A stretch of DNA of 64,000 nt from Devosia sp. (GTDB taxonomy: Bacteria > Pseudomonadota > Alphaproteobacteria > Rhizobiales > Devosiaceae), in NCBI GenBank assembly GCA_016713105.1, contig JADJPS010000017.1, positions 496,001 to 560,000 of the forward strand, read 5' to 3'. The translations under genes and the position numbers were made by a program. Shown here in pieces: positions 8,453-18,018 of this stretch (its first letter is position 1; each line of letters opens with the position of its first letter). The notes beneath the pieces were generated by a model. The model saw only the letters and a list, made by a program, of their open reading frames with translations. It was not told the DNA's origin and searched no databases.

Positions 8453-10090
8453 GTGAGCACTCGACTGAGCGACATGACACCCAGGCTCGACCCGGGTCAC
8501 GATCTCGGCACCGGCCCGGTCCGGACTCGCCGTCCGGTCTATGTCGACCTGATGCCGCCCTGCAACAACGCCTGTCCGGCGGGCGAGAATATCCAGGGCT
8601 GGCTGGCCCTGGCACAGGCGGGCCGGTATCGCGAGGCGTGGGAACTGCTGGTCGCCGACAACCCGATGCCTGCAGTGCATGGCCGGGTCTGCTACCACCC
8701 CTGCGAAACCTCCTGCAACCGGGCCGAGGTCGACAGCGCCGTCAGCATCCACGCCGTCGAACGCTTCCTCGGCGACCTTGCGAGCCGGGAAAACTGGCCG
8801 CTCCGCATCGTCGCTCCGCCGAGCGGCAGGAGGATCCTGGTGGTCGGTGCCGGGCCCTCCGGGCTTTCTGCCGCTTATCATCTGGCCCGGCTGGGACACA
8901 GCGTCGAAATCCACGAGGCCGGCCCGCTGGCCGGCGGGATGATGCATTTCGGCATTCCCGCGTATCGCCTGCCGCGCGCCGAACTCGGTCGCGAGATCGC
9001 CCGGATCGAGGCGATGGGGGTCAGGATCCTCACCGACCGCAAGGTCACCGACCTCGCGACAGAGCGCGCCAGGGGCGGCTTCGACGCGGTGTTCCTCGCC
9101 ATCGGGGCAGGGGTGGGCAAGCATGTCGATATTCCGGCGCGCGATGCCGCCAAGGTGCTCGATGCAGTGAACCTCCTGCACGAGACCAGCGCCGGCGCGC
9201 CACCGCTGCTCGGCCGCCGGGTGATTGTCTACGGCGGTGGCAATACCGCGATGGATGCGGCCCGCACGGCGCGTCGGCTCGGTGCCACCGAGACGCTGAT
9301 CGTCTATCGCCGCGATCGCGCGCACATGCCGGCGCAGGCCTTCGAGGCCGACGAGGCCCTCGAGGAGGGCGTCAAGATCCGCTGGCTGACCACCATCAAG
9401 GAGATTTCCGGTTCCGAACTGACAGTCGAACGCATGGCGCTTGATGGCAGCGGGCGGCCGCAGCCGACGGGTGAGTTCGAGACCTTGAGTGCCGATGCGG
9501 TGGTCCTGGCCCTGGGACAGGCGACCGACGCGAACTTCCTGCGCCGGCTGCCCGGCATCGGCTTCAGCGCCGATGGGGCGATCGAGGTCGGGCCCGACAT
9601 GATGACCGGGGAAGCGGGGGTCTTCGCCGGCGGCGACATGGTGCCGGGCCCGCAGTCGGTGACCCAGGCCGTCGGTCACGGCAAGCGCGCGGCGCGCCAT
9701 ATCGATGCCTTTCTGCGCAACGCGACCTACGTGCATCCGCCGCGGCCGCCGGTCGCCGACTTCGCCATGCTGCATCTGCCGGTCTATGCCGACGCCGATC
9801 CCAACCCGCAGCGCACGCTCGAGGCGGCCGAACGCCTCACCGGCTTCGAGGAGATCGTTGCCGGACTGAGCGAGGGCGAGGTCCGCTACGAGGCGCAGCG
9901 CTGCTACTCGTGCGGCAATTGCTACGAGTGCGACGGCTGCTATGCCGCCTGCCCCGAGCAGGCCATCGTCAAGCTCGGGCCTGGGCGGCGCTACGTGGTC
10001 GAATACGACAAGTGCACCGGCTGCGCGGCCTGCTTCGAGCAGTGCCCGTGCCACGCCATCGAGATGCTCCCGGAGGCGGCCGATGCCTGA
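8453..10090 (+). CDS. FAD/NAD(P)-dependent oxidoreductase (GltD/NfnB-like) fused to a 2[4Fe-4S] ferredoxin domain
   Basis: 545 residues from a GTG at 8453, chosen for GGAGG seven bases upstream; an ATG seven codons in is the alternative. The N-terminal Fe-S domain carries Cys37, Cys41, Cys80, Cys84 and Cys88 (CNNACPAG, CYHPCETSC). An FAD-binding motif GAGPSGLSAAYH follows at about 132, then an NAD(P)-binding motif YGGGNTAMDAA. This is the glutamate-synthase-small-subunit / NfnB fold. The C-terminus (about 484-533) adds a Cys-rich ferredoxin domain, including CTGCAACFEQC. The stop overlaps the nifJ start by eight bases (ATGCCTGA), so the two are translationally coupled. The likely role is to pass electrons between NAD(P)H and the ferredoxin-dependent PFOR next door; there is no gltB gene, so glutamate synthesis is unlikely. 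Confidence 0.85.
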   Translation: MSTRLSDMTPRLDPGHDLGTGPVRTRRPVYVDLMPPCNNACPAGENIQGWLALAQAGRYREAWELLVADNPMPAVHGRVCYHPCETSCNRAEVDSAVSIHAVERFLGDLASRENWPLRIVAPPSGRRILVVGAGPSGLSAAYHLARLGHSVEIHEAGPLAGGMMHFGIPAYRLPRAELGREIARIEAMGVRILTDRKVTDLATERARGGFDAVFLAIGAGVGKHVDIPARDAAKVLDAVNLLHETSAGAPPLLGRRVIVYGGGNTAMDAARTARRLGATETLIVYRRDRAHMPAQAFEADEALEEGVKIRWLTTIKEISGSELTVERMALDGSGRPQPTGEFETLSADAVVLALGQATDANFLRRLPGIGFSADGAIEVGPDMMTGEAGVFAGGDMVPGPQSVTQAVGHGKRAARHIDAFLRNATYVHPPRPPVADFAMLHLPVYADADPNPQRTLEAAERLTGFEEIVAGLSEGEVRYEAQRCYSCGNCYECDGCYAACPEQAIVKLGPGRRYVVEYDKCTGCAACFEQCPCHAIEMLPEAADA

Positions 10091-13000
10091 CACCCAGACG
10101 AACCGGGCCACCATGGACGGCAATGCCGCGGTGGCGCATGTCGCCTATCGGGTCAACGAGGTCTGCGCCATCTACCCGATCACGCCATCGTCGACCATGG
10201 CGGAACTGGCCGACGAGTGGTCCTCCGCCGGCCTGACCAACATCTGGGGCAATGTGCCTGTGATCCAGGAGATGCAGAGCGAGGCTGGCGCCGCCGGTAC
10301 GCTGCACGGTTCACTGCAGGCCGGCGCCATGACCACCACCTTCACGGCCTCGCAGGGCCTGATGCTGATGCTTCCCAACATGTTCAAGATCGCCGGGGAA
10401 CTGACCTCGACGGTGTTCCATGTCGCGGCGCGCTCGCTCGCCACGCAGGCGCTGTCGATCTTCGGCGACCATTCCGACGTGATGGCGGTGCGGGCGACGG
10501 GCTTTGCGCTGCTGGCCTCGGGCTCGGTGCAGGAAGCCCACGACATGGCGCTGATTGCCCACTCGGCCACGCTGCGCTCGCGCCTGCCGTTCCTGCACTT
10601 CTTCGACGGCTTCCGCACCTCGCACGAGGTCAATACGCTCGAGCTGCTGAGCGACGCGCAGATCCGCGCGATGATCGACGACGAACTGGTGCATGCCCAC
10701 CGCGCCCGGGCGCTCAACCCCGAGCATCCTTTCATCCGCGGCACGGCACAGAACCCGGATGTCTTCTTCCAGGGGCGCGAGGCCTCCAATTCCTTCTATG
10801 CCCGGCTGCCCGACATCGTGCAGGCGACGATGGACGATTTCGCCCGCCTGACCGGTCGGACCTACCACCTGTTCGACTACGAGGGGCCGGCCGATGCCGA
10901 GCATGTGGTCGTGGTGATGGGCTCGGGCGCCGAAGTGGTCAACGAGACCGCCGCCGACCTGCGCCGGAGTGGCGCAAAGGTCGGGGTGCTGACAGTGCGC
11001 CTCTACCGGCCGTTCTCGGCGGCGCATCTGCTTGCGGCGCTGCCGCTCACCTGCCGCAGCCTCGCGGTGCTGGATCGCGCCAAGGAGCCCGGCGCGACCG
11101 GCGAGCCGCTCTATCTCGATACCATCGCTGCCCTCGCAGATGCAGTGTCGCGCGGTGTCCGCCCGACCATGCCGCGGGTTGTCGGCGGCCGCTACGGCCT
11201 CTCGTCCAAGGATTTCGACCCGGCCCAGGCCAGGGCCGTGTTCGATGAACTGCTGCAGCCCGAGCCGAGGCACGGCTTCACCGTCGGCATCACCGACGAC
11301 GTCACGCACCTGAGCCTGATCGTCGACCAGGACTATGCCACCGAACCCGACGACGTGGTGCGCGCCGTGTTCTACGGCCTTGGCGCCGACGGCACGGTGG
11401 GGGCCAACAAGAACAGCGTCAAGATCATCGCCGAGGAGGCGGGGCGCTACGCGCAGGGCTACTTCGTCTACGATTCGCACAAGTCCGGCGCCCAGACCGT
11501 GTCGCATCTGCGCTTCGGGCCGCGCCCCATCCGCTCGCCCTACCTGATCCGCTCGGCGAGCTTCGTCGCCTGCCACCAGTTCCAGTTCATCCAGCGCACC
11601 GATGTGCTGCGGCTCGCGGCGCCGGGAGCGACGTTCCTGCTGAACAGTCCCTTCGGTCCGGACGAGGTGTGGGACGAGCTGCCGCGCGTGGTGCAGCAGC
11701 AGATCATCGACAAGCAGCTGAAATTCTTCGTCATCGACGCCACCCAGGCGGCAGCGGATGTCGGCCTGAAGAACCGCACCAACACCATCCTCCAGACCTG
11801 CTTCTTCGCCATCTCCGGCGTGCTGCCGCGCAACGAGGCCATTGCGGCGATCAAGCACAGCATCGAGAAGACCTACGGCAGGAAGGGCCGCCGCGTCGTC
11901 GAGCAGAACTTCGCCGCCGTCGATGGCGCCCTCGCGCGCCTCTACCAGGTGACCGTGCCATCCGCCGCCACGAGCCAGCGCGCGCGCCCGCCGGTGGTTC
12001 CCGACACGGCCCCCGATTTCGTCCGCAAGGTGACGGCGCGGATGATGGAGGGGTTCGGCGACGACATTCCGGTCAGCGCCATGCCGGTCGACGGGACCTT
12101 TCCCTCCGGCACCGCGGCGTTCGAGAAGCGCAATATCGCCGACGAGGTGCCGGTCTGGCTCTCCGACCTCTGCATCCAGTGCGGTCAGTGCAGCTTCGTC
12201 TGCCCGCACAGCGTCATCCGCGCCAAGTACTACGACCAGAGCAAGCTGGCCGGCGCCCCGGACGGCTTCAGGCACGCGCCGGTCACGGCGCGCGGCTATC
12301 CGGGTACCGAGTTCACGCTGCAGTTCTACCTCGAGGACTGCACCGGCTGCGGCCTCTGCGTCGAAGCCTGCCCGGCCCACAGCGCCATCATGCCGGGGGT
12401 GAAGGCCATCAACCTCGAGCCCAAGGCGGGGCTGGCTGAGAAGGAGCGCGACAGCATCGCCTTCTTCGAGACGCTGCCGGTCAACGACCGGGCACGGGTG
12501 GACTTCGCCAATGTGCGCGGCGTGCAGTTCCTCGAGCCGCTGTTCGAGTTCTCGGGCGCTTGCGCCGGCTGTGGCGAGACCCCCTATGTGAAGCTGCTGT
12601 CGCAGCTGTTCGGCGACCGCCTGATGGTCGCCAACGCCACCGGCTGCTCCTCGATCTATGGCGGCAACCTGCCGGTGACGCCCTGGACCAGGAACGGCGA
12701 GGGCCGCGGGCCGGCGTGGTCGAATTCGCTGTTCGAGGACAATGCCGAGTTCGGGTTGGGCTTCCGGATCGCCGCCGACACCCACCTGGACCTCGCCCAT
12801 TCGCTTCTGCGCAGTCTCGCGCCGGACCTCGGCGACGCGCTGGTCGAGGCCATCCTCACCGCGCCGCAGATCCAGGAATCCGAGATCCGGGCGCAGCGCA
12901 TCCGGGTGGCGGAGCTCAAGACCCGGTTGCTCAAGCTCGAGGCGACGAGCCAGGCGGCCCGCGACCTGCTGTCGGTGGTGGATCACCTGGTGCGGCGCAG

Positions 13001-13685
13001 CGTCTGGATCGTCGGCGGCGACGGCTGGGCCTACGATATCGGCTATGGCGGGCTCGACCACGTGCTGGCCAGCGGCCGCAACGTCAACATCCTGGTCCTC
13101 GACACCGAGGTCTATTCCAATACCGGCGGCCAGGCCTCCAAGGCCACCCCGCTCGGCGCCATCGCCAAGTTCGCCGCCGGCGGCAAGCGCACTGCCCGCA
13201 AGGACCTAGCCCTGCAGGCCATTGCCTACGGCAATGTCTACGTGGCACAGGTCGCCATGGGCGCAAATCCGCAGCAGACGCTGCAGGCCTTCCGAGAGGC
13301 CGAGGCCTATGACGGGCCCGCGCTGATCCTCGCCTACAGCCACTGCATCGCGCATGGCTTCGACCTCAGGAACGGCCTCGCCCAGCAGGACAAGGCGGTG
13401 GCCAGCGGCTACTGGCCGCTGCTACGCTACGATCCGGCGATGCGCGAGATCGGCGAAGCCCCATTCCGGCTGGATTCGCCGCGCCCGACGCTGCCGTTCA
13501 AGGACTACGCCTACAACGAACTGCGCTATCGCGCGCTGGCCGCCAGCCGTCCGGCCGAAGCCGAGGCGCTGCTCAAGCAGGCGCAGCGCGCCATCCTCGA
13601 GAAGTACCACAACTACGAGGAGTTCGCGCAAATGCAAGCCGGACCCAGCCCGTCGAAGTCGACCTTCGGCGCAGGCAAGGCCTGA
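10083..13685 (+). CDS. nifJ: Pyruvate:ferredoxin (flavodoxin) oxidoreductase
   Basis: 1200 residues, the full length of single-chain PFOR. It converts pyruvate plus CoA to acetyl-CoA and CO2, passing electrons to ferredoxin or flavodoxin. Seen in order: the pyrimidine-binding domain with YPITPSSTMAE at about 33; a 2[4Fe-4S] domain with CIQCGQCSFVCP at 697 and CTGCGLCVEACP at 753; the third cluster region CAGCGETPY at 827 and NATGCSSIYGG; and the thiamine diphosphate site GGDGWAYDIGYGG to DTEVYSNTGGQ near 978-1020. All are intact. The ATG lies inside the end of the preceding gene and has GGAGG upstream. 13 bases separate it from the next gene. The enzyme is oxygen-sensitive in most hosts, which makes its presence here notable. 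Confidence 0.97.
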   Translation: MPDTQTNRATMDGNAAVAHVAYRVNEVCAIYPITPSSTMAELADEWSSAGLTNIWGNVPVIQEMQSEAGAAGTLHGSLQAGAMTTTFTASQGLMLMLPNMFKIAGELTSTVFHVAARSLATQALSIFGDHSDVMAVRATGFALLASGSVQEAHDMALIAHSATLRSRLPFLHFFDGFRTSHEVNTLELLSDAQIRAMIDDELVHAHRARALNPEHPFIRGTAQNPDVFFQGREASNSFYARLPDIVQATMDDFARLTGRTYHLFDYEGPADAEHVVVVMGSGAEVVNETAADLRRSGAKVGVLTVRLYRPFSAAHLLAALPLTCRSLAVLDRAKEPGATGEPLYLDTIAALADAVSRGVRPTMPRVVGGRYGLSSKDFDPAQARAVFDELLQPEPRHGFTVGITDDVTHLSLIVDQDYATEPDDVVRAVFYGLGADGTVGANKNSVKIIAEEAGRYAQGYFVYDSHKSGAQTVSHLRFGPRPIRSPYLIRSASFVACHQFQFIQRTDVLRLAAPGATFLLNSPFGPDEVWDELPRVVQQQIIDKQLKFFVIDATQAAADVGLKNRTNTILQTCFFAISGVLPRNEAIAAIKHSIEKTYGRKGRRVVEQNFAAVDGALARLYQVTVPSAATSQRARPPVVPDTAPDFVRKVTARMMEGFGDDIPVSAMPVDGTFPSGTAAFEKRNIADEVPVWLSDLCIQCGQCSFVCPHSVIRAKYYDQSKLAGAPDGFRHAPVTARGYPGTEFTLQFYLEDCTGCGLCVEACPAHSAIMPGVKAINLEPKAGLAEKERDSIAFFETLPVNDRARVDFANVRGVQFLEPLFEFSGACAGCGETPYVKLLSQLFGDRLMVANATGCSSIYGGNLPVTPWTRNGEGRGPAWSNSLFEDNAEFGLGFRIAADTHLDLAHSLLRSLAPDLGDALVEAILTAPQIQESEIRAQRIRVAELKTRLLKLEATSQAARDLLSVVDHLVRRSVWIVGGDGWAYDIGYGGLDHVLASGRNVNILVLDTEVYSNTGGQASKATPLGAIAKFAAGGKRTARKDLALQAIAYGNVYVAQVAMGANPQQTLQAFREAEAYDGPALILAYSHCIAHGFDLRNGLAQQDKAVASGYWPLLRYDPAMREIGEAPFRLDSPRPTLPFKDYAYNELRYRALAASRPAEAEALLKQAQRAILEKYHNYEEFAQMQAGPSPSKSTFGAGKA

Positions 13686-13698
13686 AAGGGAGCAACGC

Positions 13699-14694
13699 AT
13701 GGATCTCGGCACCCGGTATCTGGGCCTGACACTCGCGAGCCCGCTGGTGGCCAGCGCCAGCCCGCTCAACACCTCGCTCGACACCATCCGCAACCTCGAG
13801 GATTGCGGCGCCGGCGCCGTGGTGCTGCCCTCGATCTTCGAGGAGCAGATCGCCCGCGAGCAGGAGGTGATGGACGCGCTGATGACCAGCGGCATCGACA
13901 GCTTCGGCGAGGCGCTGAGCTATTTTCCCAGCCAGTCGAGCTATGCCTTCGATATCGAGCGGCATCTCGATCTGATCGAGCGGGCCAGCAGCGCCGTCAC
14001 CATCCCGGTGATCGCCAGCCTCAACGGCGTCACCGATCACGGCTGGATCGAGCACGCCCGCGCCGTCGAGCGGGCCGGGGCCAGGGCGATCGAACTCAAC
14101 ATCTACTTCATTCCGACCGATCTGGCGCTCTCCGGGGCCGAGGTCGAGACGCGCTACCTCGACGTGCTGAGGGCGGTGAAGGCCAGCGTCTCCATCCCGG
14201 TGGCGGTCAAGATCGGCCCGTATTTCAGCGCCCCGGGCCACATGGCGCTGCGGCTCGCCGAGGCCGGCGCCGATGGCCTGGTGCTGTTCAACCGCTTCTA
14301 CGAGCCGGACATCGACGTGGCGCGGCTCGCGCTGGTCCCGAGCCTGGAGCTGTCGCGGCCCGACGAAATGCGTCTGCCGCTGCTGTGGATCGCCATTCTG
14401 GCGGGGCGCGTGAAGGCATCACTGGCCGCCACCTCGGGCGTCGAGACCGCCGACGATGTCATCAAGTACCTCCTCGCCGGGGCGGACGTCGTGATGACCA
14501 CCTCGTCGCTGCTGCGGCATGGGGTAGGGCACATGCGGACCCTCGTCGCCGAGCTCGGCCAGTGGCTCGCGGCGCGGGGCCTCGAGTCTGCCGATGCCAT
14601 CCGGGGCCGGATGAGCCATGGGGCCATGGCCAATCCCGAAGCGTTCGAGCGGGCCAACTACATCCGGGTGCTGCAGAGCTACCGGAGCCGATAG
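13699..14694 (+). CDS. Dihydroorotate dehydrogenase-like flavoprotein
   Basis: 331 residues. The (beta/alpha)8 FMN-binding fold of the dihydroorotate dehydrogenase family is visible from the N-terminal LGTRYLGLTLASPLVASASP, the strand motifs PVIASLNG, IELNIYFIP and PVAVKIGPYF, and the C-terminal GADVVMTTSSLLRHG phosphate-binding region. This subgroup is commonly annotated as a dihydroorotate-dehydrogenase-like protein and is often found beside nifJ; the true pyrimidine enzyme PyrD is usually elsewhere. The start has GGGAGC upstream and lies 13 bases after nifJ, so the gene is the third member of the redox operon. The substrate is unknown; a flavin reductase partner for the iron-sulfur enzymes is one possibility. 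Confidence 0.85.
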   Translation: MDLGTRYLGLTLASPLVASASPLNTSLDTIRNLEDCGAGAVVLPSIFEEQIAREQEVMDALMTSGIDSFGEALSYFPSQSSYAFDIERHLDLIERASSAVTIPVIASLNGVTDHGWIEHARAVERAGARAIELNIYFIPTDLALSGAEVETRYLDVLRAVKASVSIPVAVKIGPYFSAPGHMALRLAEAGADGLVLFNRFYEPDIDVARLALVPSLELSRPDEMRLPLLWIAILAGRVKASLAATSGVETADDVIKYLLAGADVVMTTSSLLRHGVGHMRTLVAELGQWLAARGLESADAIRGRMSHGAMANPEAFERANYIRVLQSYRSR

Positions 14695-14729
14695 GCGCCC
14701 GACGGGCCATCGGAGCGCCGCATCTCGGG

Positions 14730-16217
14730 TCACGTCGCGCCTTCCGCGCCGGGTGATGCAAACACGTCGACCCGCGGCCAGATCGGGCGGGTGAGCTTGC
14801 GGTAGTCGGTGACGCGCGGATCGTCGGGATAGGGGCCGGGCACGCGGGCATAGAGCACCTCGCGGGCAATCGGCTTGAAGCCGGCATAGAAGTGGTTCGT
14901 CGACTTGATCAGCAGCAGCTGCTTGGCGGCATAGTCGATCCCGAGGTTGGTGAAGATATCGGGCTCGAAGGTCTGGGTGCGGTTGGTGTTGACGATGATG
15001 TCGATCTCGGTACCGACAATGCGCACCACCGCGGCGACGCCGAGCGGCACCTGCGACCTGCCGAAGCTCTGCCAGCCCGCTTCGGTGGTCCTGAGCACCT
15101 CGACGCGGGCGTCGATAGGCAGGCCCGAAGCGTTGCCGGCCTTGCCGCCGAAGCGCAGGTCCATGACGGCACCCTCGCCGGCGGCGAGCGCGAAGGCGGC
15201 AGCCTGCGGGTCCCAGATGGTGGCAACGCCGACGCGGTCGAGCCCGGAAGCGATGATGGCCCCGAGCGCCACGGTATTGTCGCCGGCCACCCCGCCGCCG
15301 GGATTGTCCCAGACGTCGGCGACGACGAAAGGGCCCTTGCCCGGACCGGCGGCCGCGATCTGCGCCAGCGTGGCATCGATGCTGCGCATCGGCATGGTGG
15401 TGCGACCGCGATAGGACTGGATCTCCCGGCCCAGCCGCTCGGCCAGTTCGGCGCCCTTGTGCGGGGCATTGTCGGTGACCACCATGACGCGCGAGCCAAG
15501 CTCGGGCACGTCGGCGGCCATGAAGCCGTGGATGAAGCTCACCGAGAGGATGTCGTCCTTGCCCTCGAGCCCGATCATGCGGTCGACGAACGAGCGCATC
15601 GGCTCGCGGCTGGTCGGATAGACGTCGATCATCCGGCAGTCGAATGTCGAGATCACCGGCCGGATCTCGCGCCGCGCCGCGCGCAGCGCAAGATCCACCA
15701 CATGCTGTCCGCGCTCGAAGAAGTCGGTGTGCGGGAACTCGAGAAAGCTCGCGAGGATGTTGGAACTGGCGACCCGCCGGGGGGTCAGGTGACTGTGCGG
15801 ATCGAGTTCGGCGGCGACGACGACGTCCGGGCCGACGATCTGGCGGACGCGCTCGAGCAGGTCGCCCTCGCAGTCATCATAGCCGTTCGCCACCATGGCG
15901 CCATGCAGGCCCAGGACTACGGCATCGACCGGCAGCGCGGCGCGCAACTGCCCGAGGATCTCGTCCCGCAGCGTCTCGAAGACGTCCTTGCGGATCAGCC
16001 CGCCCGGCTCGGCCCAGGTCGCGGTCCCCTCGATCAGGGTGAATCCCTCCGCCGCCGCACGCTGGCGCAGCACCACCATGGGCGACGAGCACAGGGTCGG
16101 CGTCTCGGGGTGCTCGCCGGGCGCCGCATAGAAGGTGTGCTTGAACGAGGCCATGTCGGTAGGGACGGGCGAGAACGTGTTGGTCTCGGTGGCGAGTGAG
16201 GCGGTGAAGACGCGCAT
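14730..16217 (-). CDS. M81 family metallopeptidase (MlrC-like)
   Basis: 495 residues. The family is named for MlrC, which cleaves the linear tetrapeptide intermediate of microcystin degradation; most members act on unknown substrates. Seen here: the N-terminal ATETNTFSPVPT, LGLHGAM with YDDCEGDLL, a probable metal-ligand region AELDPHSHLT, FPHTDFFERG, and VADVWDNPGGGVAGDNT in the C-terminal domain. The ATG at 16217 begins MRVFTASLATETNTF, matching the family start. It is the last gene of the minus-strand ABC transporter operon, 22 bases after the permease stop, so the peptidase probably acts on a compound brought in by that transporter. Confidence 0.9.
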   Translation of the reverse strand: MRVFTASLATETNTFSPVPTDMASFKHTFYAAPGEHPETPTLCSSPMVVLRQRAAAEGFTLIEGTATWAEPGGLIRKDVFETLRDEILGQLRAALPVDAVVLGLHGAMVANGYDDCEGDLLERVRQIVGPDVVVAAELDPHSHLTPRRVASSNILASFLEFPHTDFFERGQHVVDLALRAARREIRPVISTFDCRMIDVYPTSREPMRSFVDRMIGLEGKDDILSVSFIHGFMAADVPELGSRVMVVTDNAPHKGAELAERLGREIQSYRGRTTMPMRSIDATLAQIAAAGPGKGPFVVADVWDNPGGGVAGDNTVALGAIIASGLDRVGVATIWDPQAAAFALAAGEGAVMDLRFGGKAGNASGLPIDARVEVLRTTEAGWQSFGRSQVPLGVAAVVRIVGTEIDIIVNTNRTQTFEPDIFTNLGIDYAAKQLLLIKSTNHFYAGFKPIAREVLYARVPGPYPDDPRVTDYRKLTRPIWPRVDVFASPGAEGAT

Positions 16218-16239
16218 GGGAAATTGCCGATGAGATGAG

Positions 16240-17070
16240 TTATTTGACGGCGCCGAGGGCGAGGCCGCGGACAAGGTAGCGCTGCAGCCAGGCAAAGACG
16301 ATGGCCACGGGGATGGTGGCGACGAAGGCAGCGGCCATCACGTGGTGCCACTCCACCGTGTAGCGGCCGGCGACCAGCGAGAAGACCTGGATCGGCAGCG
16401 TGTAGCCGGCCTGGTTGCGCAGCATGGTCAGGGCGATGACGAACTCGTTCCAGGCATTGATGAACGAGAAGATGGCGGTGACCACCATGGCCGGCAGGGC
16501 CAGCGGCAGGAACACCCGGCGCAGCGCCTGCCATGGCGTCGCGCCCTCCATCCAGGCGGCCTCCTCGAGGTCCTTGGGGATGGTCGAGAAGTAGCTCTGC
16601 AGCATCCAGACCGAGAAGGCGATGTTGAAGGTGGCGTAGACGAAAACCACGGCGTTGAGGTTGTCGAGCATCTTGAGCGCGACGAGCAGTCGGAACAGCC
16701 CGATGACCAGCACGATCGGCGACAGCATCTGGCTGACCAGCAGGAACTGCTGCACGAAGCCGCGACCGGTGAAGCGGAAGCGGCTCAGGGCATAGGCGGC
16801 AGGGATCGAGACCAGCAGCGAGAGCACGGTCGAGAGCACGGCGACGTAGATCGAGTTCCACAGCGCCGCCCCGAACCGCGTCGCCTCCCACATGCTGACG
16901 AAGTTCTGCCACTGCGGCGCGCTCGGCCACCAGGTGGGCTTGAGCACCTCGGTCGCCAGCTTGATCGCGGTAATGAACATCACCGCAAAGGGAAACAGCA
17001 CCGCAACGATCAGCGGCGAGAGCAGCAGCCACGAGACGATGCTGCGGCGGGCCTTGCGCGACAGAGCCAT
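16240..17070 (-). CDS. ABC sugar-type transporter permease (MalG/UgpE-like)
   Basis: 276 residues and six predicted membrane segments; inner-membrane subunit of a carbohydrate-uptake class 1 importer. The EAA loop that contacts the ATPase is present as EEAAWMEGATPWQALRRV. Its start and the stop of the upstream permease share one base (TGATG), so translation is coupled. The substrate is not evident; MalFG-type permeases in this order take up sugars, polyols or sugar phosphates. Confidence 0.93.
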   Translation of the reverse strand: MALSRKARRSIVSWLLLSPLIVAVLFPFAVMFITAIKLATEVLKPTWWPSAPQWQNFVSMWEATRFGAALWNSIYVAVLSTVLSLLVSIPAAYALSRFRFTGRGFVQQFLLVSQMLSPIVLVIGLFRLLVALKMLDNLNAVVFVYATFNIAFSVWMLQSYFSTIPKDLEEAAWMEGATPWQALRRVFLPLALPAMVVTAIFSFINAWNEFVIALTMLRNQAGYTLPIQVFSLVAGRYTVEWHHVMAAAFVATIPVAIVFAWLQRYLVRGLALGAVK

Positions 17071-17942
17071 CAGCGTTCCCCCCGCATGGCGAGGCGGACA
17101 TAGAGGATGGTGAAGACCAGCAGCAGTGCGAACATCATCAGCGACAGGGCCGACGCCTCGCCGAGCTTACCGAAGGAGAAGCCGAGCTTGTAGAGGTAGG
17201 TGACGAGGATGTCGGTCGAGTTGGCCGGCCCGCCCTGCGTGGTCGCCCAGATGATGGGGAAGGAGTTGAACACGTTAATGGTGTTCATCACCACCGCGAT
17301 GTTGATGAAGGGGCGCAGCAGCGGCAGCGTGATCGAGACGAAGATCTGCCAGTCGCTGGCACCTTCGAGCCGGGCCGCTTCGTAGAGATCGTCGGGGATC
17401 GAGGAGAGGCCGCCGAGAAAGATCGTGGTGGTGAAGGGGATCGAGACCAGGATGCCGATGGCGATCTGCACCGGAAAGGCCGTACCGGCCTGCGCCAGCC
17501 ACTGGATGTTCTCGTCGATCAGCCCGAGGCCTCTGAGGGCCGAATTGAGCATGCCGCTTTCCCCGCTCAACGCCCAGCGCCAGACGATGGCGGTCATGGT
17601 CAGCGAGACCGCCCAGGGCAGCATGATGACGATCCGGGCGAGGCCGCGGCCATGGAAGTCCTCGTTGAGGATCATGGCGACGGGAATCGAGACGAGGATG
17701 GTCCCCAGGACGATGCCGACGGTCCAGACGACGGTGCGCCACGACGCATTGAGGAACTGCGGGTCGGACAGCACCGCGGCGAAGTTCTCGAGCCCGGAAA
17801 AACCCTTGAGCTGGCCGAAGCGGTTGACGCTGTTGAGCGAAATCTCGCCGATCTGGAACAGCGGCCACAGAATGATGAAGGCTGCAAGCAGGAACGCGGG
17901 CGCGATCAGCACATGAGGGTTGGTGAGGATCGAGCGGTTCAT
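17070..17942 (-). CDS. ABC sugar-type transporter permease (MalF/UgpA-like)
   Basis: 290 residues and six membrane segments; the partner of the MalG-like permease encoded immediately downstream. The EAA loop reads YEAARLEGASDWQIFVSI. The N-terminal helix and short first periplasmic loop are those of the UgpA-type group rather than the long MalF of enteric bacteria. It lies 76 bases after the binding-protein gene and overlaps the next permease by one base. Confidence 0.93.
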   Translation of the reverse strand: MNRSILTNPHVLIAPAFLLAAFIILWPLFQIGEISLNSVNRFGQLKGFSGLENFAAVLSDPQFLNASWRTVVWTVGIVLGTILVSIPVAMILNEDFHGRGLARIVIMLPWAVSLTMTAIVWRWALSGESGMLNSALRGLGLIDENIQWLAQAGTAFPVQIAIGILVSIPFTTTIFLGGLSSIPDDLYEAARLEGASDWQIFVSITLPLLRPFINIAVVMNTINVFNSFPIIWATTQGGPANSTDILVTYLYKLGFSFGKLGEASALSLMMFALLLVFTILYVRLAMRGER

Positions 17943-18018
17943 GCAGCGTCCTTCATGGCCGGCACGGCAGCGGGGTGCGGCCGGACCCGAAGGCCCGACC
18001 GCGGGAGGAACTGCGAAC

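Noticed and set aside
8225..10123. 632-residue minus-strand frame
   Set aside because: Antisense to the ferredoxin-fused oxidoreductase, which has clear FAD and Fe-S motifs.
10311..13061. 916-residue minus-strand frame
   Set aside because: Antisense to nifJ, whose cofactor motifs are complete.
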